Source of the DNA: Streptomyces sp. SPB162
GTDB lineage: Bacteria; Actinomycetota; Actinomycetes; Streptomycetales; Streptomycetaceae
Direction: 5' to 3'
NCBI RefSeq assembly: GCF_029504575.1
Contig: NZ_JAQFII010000002.1
Location: forward strand, 310,001 to 374,000
Length of the DNA: 64,000 nucleotides
Shown: positions 44,359-52,777 of the stretch, piece after piece
Layout of the letters: each line of letters opens with the position of its first letter
How positions within the stretch are numbered: position 1 is the first letter of the stretch
Translations under genes and position numbers: made by a program
Notes under the pieces: generated by a model
Told to the model about the DNA's origin: nothing
Databases searched by the model: none
Seen by the model: only the letters and a program-made list of their open reading frames with translations

Positions 44359-45865
44359 TTGCACAGCCACGAAGAGAAGTTGAACAAGGACACTCGACCG
44401 GGCGGTGTCAGAGGGCGGCAGTTCGGCTCGCGGGCTCGGTCCGCTGCCTCGCCTGTCACGGCGATCGGCGCAGGGGCGGCCGCCAGGACCCCGGCGTCGA
44501 TGCTGGCGTTGCAGCGGTCCATGGGAAATGCCGCCGTTGTCCAGCTGCTGGCCGACGAGCGGCACAGTCATGGTTCGTCGTGTGGTCACCCGGTGGATGC
44601 GAGGGCACCCGGCACGGTACCCAGAGGTGCGGCTCTCGACGTGCAGCGTCGTATGCGCGCGCCTGAGGAGCATGACGAGGCCGAGGTGCAGCGTCAGGCC
44701 CACCACGTGCGCGAGGTGCTGAACTCTCCGGGCCGGCCGCTGGACGGGCCGACACTGGGCGAGATGCAGGCACGGCACGGTGGCGCGGACTTCTCCACCG
44801 TGCGGATGCACGACGATGCGAAGGCGCAGCGTTCGGCGGCCGAGATCGGGGCCCGTGCGTACACCTCGGGTGAGAACATCGTGCGGGGGAAGGGCGGCTT
44901 CGACAAGAAGACCCTGGCGCACGAACTCAAGCATGTGCTTCAGCAACGCGAGGGCGCGGTCGCGGGGACGCCGACCGGGGGCGGGCTGACGCTGAGCGAC
45001 AAGAACGACCACCACGAGCGGGAGGCCGAGGCCTCCTCGGACGAGGTCATGGCCGGCCCCGTGCCCGTTCTCCAGCCGGCGCCGGGGATGGAAAGCGCGG
45101 AGTCCGCGTCCCCGGACGCGGTGCAGCGGTCGGCGTCACAGGCGGGGAGCGCGGAAGCCGGATCCCTGGATGTCGTGCAGCGGGCCAGGACGAAGGACGA
45201 GAGCTCGAAGAAGTCGGGAAAGCGGAAGGCGGACCGGGAACAAGGAGAGAGTCCGCCGCGTGAGCGGCGCAAGACCCGCGCCAGCGAACGTCCTGGGCCC
45301 GATCTGGACAAGCCGGTCCTGACCTTCTCCTCTGCCTATACCGGCGATGAGATCCAGAATCTCGCTTTCGACACGAACATCGGATTCCAGCAGACCGCCA
45401 CCTTGCACAATCCCGCGAATTCGGAGTCGAGCGTCGCCGCCAACTACGTTTTCTGGCAGGAGGTCTGTGACTCGAGCGAGCAGCACGTGGAGAGCATGGG
45501 ACTCAACCGGGCCCCGCCGTCGCACCCGGGCCTGGCAGGTGGACGGCCCATATCATCCGCGCTACGACGACTGGAGCATCACCAACGGACAGCAGGCGAT
45601 CTCCTTCCACGACTCGCCTGGTTTCACCGGCGACATGAGGATGTCCGCGGGCTACTTCCTGACGTCCTACGAGGTCAAGTTCCGCTGGAAGGTCGCCAAG
45701 AACACCGGGCAGAACTACCGGGGCGCGACCGCCGGATGGACCAGCCCCGTGATGACGCACACGGTGACATCGAACTTCGACCCCGCGAATCCGACCGAAT
45801 CGGCCCATGTCGTCCATCAGGCCGCAGGAGACGCTACGTGGCAGGTCGACCTTTCCGGGACGTAG
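44359..45865 (+). pseudogene. DUF4157 eCIS effector candidate, frame broken near 45,525
   Basis: A TTG at 44359 (AGGGAG upstream) starts MHSHEEKLNKD. The DUF4157 domain (about 110-200) includes MQARHGGADFSTVRMHDD and the HExxH metalloprotease-like motif in LAHELKHVLQQ. LQRSMGNAAVVQLL and several VQR motifs flank it. Proteins with DUF4157 are typical cargo of eCIS particles and this gene lies just before the eCIS cluster. After a Lys/Arg linker the C-terminal domain of about 190 residues is beta-rich (TGDEIQNLAFDTNIGFQ.. TSYEVKFRWKVA) and not recognised. It needs a +1 shift at about 45,515-45,535 to reach its stop at 45865. Confidence 0.75.
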
Positions 45866-45892
45866 GAGGCGTGGAGGGGACGGCCTGGCCGG

Positions 45893-48865
45893 TCAGGTGG
45901 GCTCTTCCGTGCCGCTGTTCAACACGGCCGGAAGGTCCACCCTCCGGCGTATGCCGAGTTTGCGGTAGGTGCTGGTCAGATGGGTCTCCACGGTCCGCAG
46001 TGCCAGGTGCAGCAGCCCGGAGATCTCGGCGTTCGTCCGGCCGTCGGCGGCCAGTGCGGCGATCCGGCGTTCGCCGGCGGTGAGTGAGTCCGGGCCCGTG
46101 AGGGAGGTGTTCCTGCGGCGGGTGCCGCTGGCGCGCAGGGCCAGTTCCGCGTTCCCCGACAGCCGGACCGCGCCGAGCCGTTCCGCTGTCGTCGCGGCCT
46201 CCCTGAGCAGCGTACGGGCCCGGCGGGGCTGTCCGGCGGCCGTGAGTTGGAGGCCGTGGGTGATGAGCGCGGGGACCAGCTCGACGTCGAGCGAGGTGCC
46301 ACGCAGGATGGCGACGGCCGCGGCGGTGAGTTCGAGACCGCGCCGGCCGCCGGTGGCCGCGCCCAGGACGCGCAGCGCGCGGCCCTGCACGCGGGGGGTG
46401 CCCCATACGGCGGCGTACCGGCGCTCCTCCTCGGCGAGCGCGAGGGCCTGTGGCGCATCCCCGAGGAGGAGATGGCATTCGGCGGCAGCCGAGCGCCACG
46501 GTGTGACGAGGGGGCTCTCCACGTCGCGCCCGAGTTGGCGCCTGCCGCACTCGCGGAAGTCGGCCAGGGCCCCCGCCGGATCCCCGACGGACGCGCGCAG
46601 GACGCCGCGCGCGTAGAGGAACCGGCTGGGCTCCCAGCCCTCCTGCGTCTCCTCGACCCTGATACCGGCGATGAGCCGTTCGGCCTCGGCGGAACGGCCG
46701 CGCTCGACGAGGGCGATGACGCGATGGGCCAGGAAGTTGCTCACACCGGTACGGGCCGCGTCGTCCGGTGTCCGTAAGCTGCCGGCGGTCTCCTCCAGCA
46801 CCCACTGGTAGTGGCCGCGTGCGGCAGCGGTGTCCACCCGCGTGTTGAGCAGCGACTGGTGGACGGGGTGCAGCGGCGTCAGCCAGTGCTCGGTGAGCGC
46901 GGTCCTGATGAGACGTTCGGCGTCGTCCGGCGCGTCGGCCCACTGTGTCACGGTGGCGGCCGTGGCCAGCAGGTACGGCATCAGCAGCGGATCCTCCGGG
47001 GTCGTCAGCAGCCGCCGGATCTGCCGCACGGCCGACTCCGCGGACAGCAGCCCGGCCGCCGCCCGGTACCGGATCAGCAGGGCACGCAGGGCCGGGTTGA
47101 GCCCGTCCGGGGAGTGCTCGGCGCGCTCGCTGAGCCGGGTGTAGACGGCCCGCCGGATCTCCTGGTCGTGGTCGGAGAAGAACGCGGACGCCGTCTCGAC
47201 CGTACGGGCGAGGACGGGTTCCGCGTCCAGCGGGCCCAGATCGCGCATGACGTCGAGCGCGGCGTGCGGCCTGCCCCGGTTGGCCAGGGCGTTGCCCAGG
47301 TTGACCGCGGCCAGCACCCGCTTCCTGGGCTGTTCCTGCAGGCGCAGCGCCTCCGCCAGCCGGGGTATCCCGCCGGTCCGCAAGGTGGCGAACTCCAGTT
47401 CGCCCAGTTCTGTGAGTACCGCGGCCCGGCGCTCGCGCGGCAGCGGTTCGTCGAGCGCACGGCGCAGATAGAGCGCGGCCGCGCCGGTCCTGCCGGCCCT
47501 GGACGCGTCTGCTGCCGCGTCGAGGAGAGCCTTGTCGATGGACGCCGTACCCCCGCCCGCACCCGCGGGGGTGGTCCGCAGCAGGTGCCCGGCCACCGCT
47601 TCGGCTCCGTCGCCCCGGCGTTGGCGCAGTCCGGCCGCGCGGTGGTGCAGGGCCTGACGTTGCGAGCGGGGCCAGCCGTCGAGGACCGCTCCGCGCAGCA
47701 GGGGATGGGCGAATCCCGGCACGCCGGTGCCCGGGGAGCGGCGCAGCAGTCCGAGCCGGATCATCGCGGTGACCCACTCGCCGACGCGGTCGGGGTCGGC
47801 CCCGGTGAGTTCGGAGAGGAAGTCGCCGAAGTCGTGCCCCGGGGCCGGTTCGTTGTGCGCGTCGGGTCCCAAGTGGACGCCGGGCGTTCCAGGGCCGCCG
47901 GAAAAACCGTAACCCCCCTCCCTCCCGTCGTCGTTCCGCTCCGGTGCCGAGTCCTCCAGCTCCGCGAGCGCCCGGGCCACCGTGGTGCTCCCGGGGCCGG
48001 CGCTCTTCAGCCACCAGGAGACCGCCGCCACGAACGCCCCCGGGTACAGCTCGGCACAGCTCTGGGGCAGTCGTGGCTCGGGGCCGCCGTTGTCCGACCC
48101 GACGTGCGGGAAGACCACCCGCAGATCATCGAGCAGAGAGCGCAGCAGCAGCGGATTGCCGGCGCCCGCTCGTACGCAGCCGTCCACCCAGGTGTCGCTG
48201 GTGTCCGCGCCCAGGACGCCGCGTACCAACTCCTCGGCGGCGGGACGGCTCAGTGGCGCCACCGCGTGCATCCGGACCACGCCGGGGGGCAGCGAGTACG
48301 CGATGCCCGGCGCGGGCGGGGCGATGTCGTACTGACCCCGTTCGGTGACCACCATCAGGACCGGCATCCCGGTCAGCCGTCGGGCAGCCTCGGTCAGCCA
48401 GCGCCGGGAGGGCTGGTCGGCGAGGTGCGCGTCGTCCACGGCGACCAGCAGGGGCGATTCGGCCGCGTGCTCGCACAGTAACCGCCACAGACGGGACGAG
48501 GAGGTCGAGTGGTGCGGGGTCTCAGGGTTGTTGTCGAGGCCGTCGAGATCGGACGGTGCGTTGAGCAGCAGCCGGACGAGAGCGAGGGGGGCGCCGCAGT
48601 GGGCGGAGGCATGGGCCCGCAGCACCCGCATACCGAGCCTCGCGCCCTGTTCGGCGGCGGCCTCCAGCAGTGCGCTGCGGCCCGTACCGGTGGGCGCGCG
48701 GAACAGGACCAACCGTCCGGACCCGCTCATGGCCCGGTCGGCCTCCGCCGCCAGCAGGTTCAGCGCGGACTCGCGTTCCAGCAGCCCGGCGGAGACGGGT
48801 CCGGGGGTCGACGGCGTGGCCGGAACCTGCGGGCTGGGCCGTGGCTGACTCGATCCCGCTGTCAT
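45893..48865 (-). CDS. LAL-type LuxR transcriptional regulator
   Basis: ATG 48865 follows GGGAGG at 5 bases, giving 990 residues, the size of LAL (large ATP-binding LuxR) regulators. Walker A is FRAPTGTGRSAL near residue 50-60, a Walker-B-like LLVAVDDAHLADQ near 140, TPR-like helices fill the middle, and the C-terminus is a LuxR winged helix with LTAGERRIAALAADGRTNAE and TVETHLTSTYRKLGI. It is divergent from the next LuxR gene. A LAL regulator at the edge of the injection cluster is seen in S. coelicolor too, from memory, so control of the cluster is likely. Confidence 0.9.
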   Translation of the reverse strand: MTAGSSQPRPSPQVPATPSTPGPVSAGLLERESALNLLAAEADRAMSGSGRLVLFRAPTGTGRSALLEAAAEQGARLGMRVLRAHASAHCGAPLALVRLLLNAPSDLDGLDNNPETPHHSTSSSRLWRLLCEHAAESPLLVAVDDAHLADQPSRRWLTEAARRLTGMPVLMVVTERGQYDIAPPAPGIAYSLPPGVVRMHAVAPLSRPAAEELVRGVLGADTSDTWVDGCVRAGAGNPLLLRSLLDDLRVVFPHVGSDNGGPEPRLPQSCAELYPGAFVAAVSWWLKSAGPGSTTVARALAELEDSAPERNDDGREGGYGFSGGPGTPGVHLGPDAHNEPAPGHDFGDFLSELTGADPDRVGEWVTAMIRLGLLRRSPGTGVPGFAHPLLRGAVLDGWPRSQRQALHHRAAGLRQRRGDGAEAVAGHLLRTTPAGAGGGTASIDKALLDAAADASRAGRTGAAALYLRRALDEPLPRERRAAVLTELGELEFATLRTGGIPRLAEALRLQEQPRKRVLAAVNLGNALANRGRPHAALDVMRDLGPLDAEPVLARTVETASAFFSDHDQEIRRAVYTRLSERAEHSPDGLNPALRALLIRYRAAAGLLSAESAVRQIRRLLTTPEDPLLMPYLLATAATVTQWADAPDDAERLIRTALTEHWLTPLHPVHQSLLNTRVDTAAARGHYQWVLEETAGSLRTPDDAARTGVSNFLAHRVIALVERGRSAEAERLIAGIRVEETQEGWEPSRFLYARGVLRASVGDPAGALADFRECGRRQLGRDVESPLVTPWRSAAAECHLLLGDAPQALALAEEERRYAAVWGTPRVQGRALRVLGAATGGRRGLELTAAAVAILRGTSLDVELVPALITHGLQLTAAGQPRRARTLLREAATTAERLGAVRLSGNAELALRASGTRRRNTSLTGPDSLTAGERRIAALAADGRTNAEISGLLHLALRTVETHLTSTYRKLGIRRRVDLPAVLNSGTEEPT

Positions 48866-48957
48866 GAGAACCTCCCGGCGATCGGCGATCTCGTGGTCGG
48901 TCTCGTGGTAACCCACGGTGGTGGTCGTCCTATCGGCGAAGGAAGGATGGTGCATGC

Positions 48958-49635
48958 ATGGTTTCTTCCGTTGAGCAAGACGCGAGGTCGTACGGCATGG
49001 TTCTTCGAAGCCCGAACAGAATCCCGGTGGAGGTCCACGCGTCGGACCCGCTCTCCCTTGACGGAGCGGTCAGCCAGCTTCGCCGCCACTCCGAGGTGGA
49101 GCTGGTCGAGGAGGGCGAGAGCCGGCCGGGCACGGTCGCGGTCCTGCTCGCCGAGGGGTTGGACGAACCCACGCTGTCGCGGCTGCGACGGCTGACACGC
49201 GCTGACGGCACCCGGGCTGTCCTCGTCACGAGCCTCATCCGCGAGGCGGAGCTGCTCCAGGTGATCGAGTACGGGGTCGGGGCGATCGTCTGGCGACGCG
49301 AGGCCACCGGCCACCGCCTGCTCCAAGCGGTCCTCGCGGCCTCCCGGGGCGACGGGGATCTCCCGTCGGACCTGCTGGGGCGGCTGATAGCCCAGGTCGG
49401 CACCTTGCAGCGCGGCACGACCAGCGTGTCGGGGGCTACGGCGTCCGGCTTGGCGCCACGCGAGGTCGATGTGCTCCGACTGGTGGCCGAAGGCATGGAT
49501 ACCGGGGAGATCGCCGGCAAACTCTCCTACTCCGAACGCACGGTCAAGAACGTCATGCACGGACTGACGACCCGTCTACATCTCCGCAACCGCGCACATG
49601 CCGTGGCCTATGCCTTGCGAGAAGGCTACATCTGA
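48958..49635 (+). CDS. LuxR-family (NarL-like) regulator
   Basis: From ATG 48958 the protein has 225 residues. Residues about 20-130 look like a receiver fold (VEVHASDPLSLDGAVSQL.. AVLLAEGLDEP.. RAVLVTSLIREAELLQ), but the usual phosphoacceptor Asp is not clear. The C-terminus is a NarL-type HTH (LAPREVDVLRLVAEGMDTGE and ERTVKNVMHGLTTRL). It is the first plus-strand gene of the eCIS cluster and shares a 92-base divergent region with the LAL gene. It may act as atypical, phosphorylation-independent regulator. Confidence 0.85.
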   Translation: MVSSVEQDARSYGMVLRSPNRIPVEVHASDPLSLDGAVSQLRRHSEVELVEEGESRPGTVAVLLAEGLDEPTLSRLRRLTRADGTRAVLVTSLIREAELLQVIEYGVGAIVWRREATGHRLLQAVLAASRGDGDLPSDLLGRLIAQVGTLQRGTTSVSGATASGLAPREVDVLRLVAEGMDTGEIAGKLSYSERTVKNVMHGLTTRLHLRNRAHAVAYALREGYI

Positions 49636-49845
49636 TGGCCCACGCACCGAATCAAGGGCCCTGAGGACCGGAGTTGGGCGACGCGAGGGCAGCGGGGTTG
49701 CCCCGTGATCGTCCCCCGGGTGCCTCGCGGGGTGGGTGTCCCGGCAGCCACGATGGACTGGGCTCCGCATGCCCGGGCGCCTGTGCTCGGCCCGGACCGC
49801 GCTCGGTTGGGCCGGATGGAGTGACAGGGCCATACGTGACGGCCC

Positions 49846-49887
49846 GTTCCGTGACGGTTCACTCAGAGACGAGCGGTTCCGTGACGG
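49846..49887. repeat. 12-bp direct repeat upstream of the DUF4255 gene
   Basis: GTTCCGTGACGG occurs at 49846-49857 and again at 49876-49887, 30 bases apart (about three helical turns). It lies in the 279-base gap after the LuxR gene and just upstream of the first structural eCIS gene, so it may be a regulator-binding site. Confidence 0.4.
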
Positions 49888-49914
49888 GCGCCGACAGTGA
49901 AGGGCAGCGCGACC

Positions 49915-50604
49915 GTGATCCACGAGGTGGACGACATCCTGAGAGGGCTGCTCACCCGCGGCTCCTTCGCGGGGTCCGACGTCGAGGTCGCCTTCGACGC
50001 CCCGACGCGCGACTGGGCGGCCCGGCGCAACGCCCCGACCATCGACGCGTATCTCTACGACATCCGTGAGGACACCAGACGGCGTCAGCGCGGCCAGGTG
50101 GCGCTCCGCGACGAGCAGGGGATCGCACTCAAGAAGCAGCAGCCGCCGCGCTGGTTCCGGCTCTCCTATCTCGTCACGGCCTGGACCAAGCGCCCGCAGG
50201 ACGAGCACCGGATGCTCTCCGCGGTGCTGCACACGCTGCTGCCCAAGGAGATCCTCCCGCAGGAGGACCTGACCGGCACCCTCGCCGGACTCGGCCTCTC
50301 CGTCCCGCTCACCGTGGCGGGCCTGCACACCGAGGCGCGCTCGCTCGCGGACATCTGGTCCGCGCTGGGCGGCGAACTCAAACCCTCGCTCGACGTGGTG
50401 ATCACCGCACCCTTCCTGGCGTCCCCCGACTACAAGGTCGGTCCGCCGGTCACGGAGGGGCTCGGCGTTCGCGTCCGGGGGACGGACGGCGAACCCGACG
50501 ACAGTGCCACGCGCTACCACAGCGCGGAGATCGTCAACGCCGCCAAGGAAGCCTTCGTGAAGAAGCACGGCACGACCGGAACGCTCCCGGAGCGGCGGAC
50601 GTGA
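49915..50604 (+). CDS. DUF4255 eCIS cap/terminator protein (Pvc16-like)
   Basis: I favour GTG 49915 (MIHEVDDILRGLLTRG, the normal family start, with GAAGGG 10 bases upstream); GTG 49897 is an alternative. The 229-residue protein matches DUF4255: an N-terminal segment with D.ILRGLL, NAPTIDAYLYDIRE, YLVTAWTKRPQDEHRMLSAV and LPKEILPQEDL. In PVC/AFP-type particles this family closes the sheath-tube end. Its stop overlaps the ATPase start. Confidence 0.85.
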   Translation: MIHEVDDILRGLLTRGSFAGSDVEVAFDAPTRDWAARRNAPTIDAYLYDIREDTRRRQRGQVALRDEQGIALKKQQPPRWFRLSYLVTAWTKRPQDEHRMLSAVLHTLLPKEILPQEDLTGTLAGLGLSVPLTVAGLHTEARSLADIWSALGGELKPSLDVVITAPFLASPDYKVGPPVTEGLGVRVRGTDGEPDDSATRYHSAEIVNAAKEAFVKKHGTTGTLPERRT

Positions 50605-52694
50605 ACGACCCCTCCACTCCCCTGCTCGAACGCCTCGCGGGACTGCGCGAGAGGGTGGCCCTCCTCGTCGACCGTCGCAGCGCCACCGACCCGACGGCCG
50701 ACGACCCGATGCGCGGGATGTACCTGACGCAGGACGCGGTACGGCACCTGCTGCTCGGGCGCGAGGAAGCCGCGTCTGCCTCCGGCCCGCGAGAGCCCGG
50801 CACGGCGCGGGAGGCAGCGGGACCGGACGATGCCCGGCCGTCCGGCGACGACCGCCTCCGCCGGCTCGCCCACTGGCTGCGCCTCGGCCCTCTCGACACC
50901 CAGATCCTGCTGATCGCGTTGGCGCCCGACCTGGACCGCTCGTTCGAGTCGCTGTACGGCTACCTCAACGACGACGTCACACGGCGCCGGGCGACCGTCA
51001 CACTCGCGCTCGACCTGTGCGGGGTGCCCACGCACTCCGCCGTCGGACGGTCCCGGTTCCATCCGGGCGCGCGGCTGCTCGCGTGGGGACTGATCGAGGT
51101 GGACGACCCCGAACGTCCCTTCCTCAGCCGCTCCTTGCGCGTTCCCGACCGGGTCGTGGCGCACCTGCTCGGTGACGACACCCCGGACCCGGCCCTGGAG
51201 GGGACCGTCCGCCCGCTTCCGCACCGGGCGGCCGGAACGGGCGCGGCGGCCACCGGCACGTCGGCCGGCGTCGACCCGCTGACACGGAGACTGGCCGGGC
51301 GACTCGCGGCCCGCCCGTTCACCGTCTACCTGCGTGAGCACCGCGACGGCGACGGGCTCGCCTGCGCCACCGCCGCACTGGGCGCGGCGGGTATCCCGGC
51401 CATGCATCTCGTACCGGGAGGCAGCTCGGGGGACCACCGCCCGCAGGAGCACGCGCCGGCGGAACGCACGACGGACGGGGGCCTCCCGTACCGGGAACTG
51501 CTCCGCGAGGCGCGGCTGACGGGACGCGCGATCGTGGTGACCTCGCTGCCGGAGAAACCCGAGGAGCTGTTCCGGGCACTCGCGGTCGACGACGTGCCGG
51601 TCCTGTTCGCGGACCCGCGCCCGTACGACCCGCAGTGGTGCGACAGCGGGCGCGATCCGCTCGTGCTGGACGCGCCCCGGCAGCGTGCCGGCGATCTCGA
51701 CGCCTGGCGGGCGGCGCTCGGCCCCGATGTGCGGGCGTTCGACCTGGCGCCGGTCGTCGCCGCGTACCGGCTCGGCCCCGGCGGGATCGACCGCGCCTCC
51801 CGCGCGGCTCTGGACCTCGCCGCGTTCGACGGTACGGAGCTGTCCGCCGCGCATGTGCGGCTCGCGGCCCGGCAGCAGTCCGCGTCGGGCCTGGAGCGGC
51901 ACGCCCGCCGTATCCGGCCCGACGTCGGCTGGGACGATCTCGTCCTGCCCGGGGGCCCGCTGGCGCAACTACGGGAGCTCGTCCTTCGCGCCCGACATCG
52001 CGACCGGGTGCTCGGCGACTGGCGGCTGAGCGCGGGCGGCGGGCGCGGGCGGGGCGTGGTGGGACTGTTCGCGGGCGATTCCGGGACCGGCAAGACGCTC
52101 TCCGCCGAAGTGGTCGCGGCGGAACTCGGTCTCGACCTCTACGTCGTACAGCTGCCGTCCATCGTGGACAAGTACGTCGGTGAGACGGAGAAGAACCTGG
52201 AACGGATCTTCACCGAGGCCGACCGTACGGACGCGGTGCTGCTCTTCGACGAGGCGGACGCCGTCTTCGGCAAGCGCTCCGAGGTCAGCAGCTCCAACGA
52301 CCGCCACGCGAACATGGAGAGTGCCTATCTCCTCCAGCGTCTGGAGTCGTTCGACGGCATCGCTCTGCTGACCACCAACCTGCGCTCCAACATCGACGAC
52401 GCCTTCACCCGCCGGCTGGACCTGGTGGTCGACTTCCCGTTCCCCGACGCGGAGCAGCGGCTGGCGCTCTGGCGGCACAGCCTCGCCCACGTCCCGTGCG
52501 CCGACGACATCGATCCGGCCTCCTGCGCACGGGACTTTGAGCTGGCGGGCGGCTCGATCCGCAGCGCGGTCGTCACGGCCGCGTACGCGGCGGCGGGCCG
52601 CGGCGACGGCGTGTCGACGGCGGATCTGCTCGCGGGTGCCCGGCGCGAATACCGCAAGGCGGGCCGACTGGTCCTGGACGACGCGTCCTGGTAG
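50601..52694 (+). CDS. AAA+ ATPase of the eCIS (Pvc15-like)
   Basis: GTG 50601 overlaps the DUF4255 stop, giving 697 residues. A divergent N-terminal half (about 1-420) precedes an AAA+ module: Walker A AGDSGTGKTLSAE near 490, Walker B VLLFDEADAVFGKR near 547, sensor 1 LLTTNL and an arginine-finger region (NIDDAFTRRLDLVVDFPFP). Such ATPases accompany PVC and AFP clusters and likely aid assembly or cargo loading. It ends convergent to the membrane-protein gene, 83 bases away. Confidence 0.9.
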   Translation: MNDPSTPLLERLAGLRERVALLVDRRSATDPTADDPMRGMYLTQDAVRHLLLGREEAASASGPREPGTAREAAGPDDARPSGDDRLRRLAHWLRLGPLDTQILLIALAPDLDRSFESLYGYLNDDVTRRRATVTLALDLCGVPTHSAVGRSRFHPGARLLAWGLIEVDDPERPFLSRSLRVPDRVVAHLLGDDTPDPALEGTVRPLPHRAAGTGAAATGTSAGVDPLTRRLAGRLAARPFTVYLREHRDGDGLACATAALGAAGIPAMHLVPGGSSGDHRPQEHAPAERTTDGGLPYRELLREARLTGRAIVVTSLPEKPEELFRALAVDDVPVLFADPRPYDPQWCDSGRDPLVLDAPRQRAGDLDAWRAALGPDVRAFDLAPVVAAYRLGPGGIDRASRAALDLAAFDGTELSAAHVRLAARQQSASGLERHARRIRPDVGWDDLVLPGGPLAQLRELVLRARHRDRVLGDWRLSAGGGRGRGVVGLFAGDSGTGKTLSAEVVAAELGLDLYVVQLPSIVDKYVGETEKNLERIFTEADRTDAVLLFDEADAVFGKRSEVSSSNDRHANMESAYLLQRLESFDGIALLTTNLRSNIDDAFTRRLDLVVDFPFPDAEQRLALWRHSLAHVPCADDIDPASCARDFELAGGSIRSAVVTAAYAAAGRGDGVSTADLLAGARREYRKAGRLVLDDASW

Positions 52695-52777
52695 GCCGCG
52701 TGCGCGCCCCGGGGCCGTGGCCACCGGTGGGGATCCGGCCGCCACGGAGCCGCGGCGGCGAGCGAGGACCCGGACCG

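Noticed and set aside
18336..45865. Programmed ribosomal frameshifting as explanation of the frame breaks
   Set aside because: No common slippery heptamer or downstream stem was seen, shifts go in both directions, and sites are unrelated, so indel error or decay is simpler.
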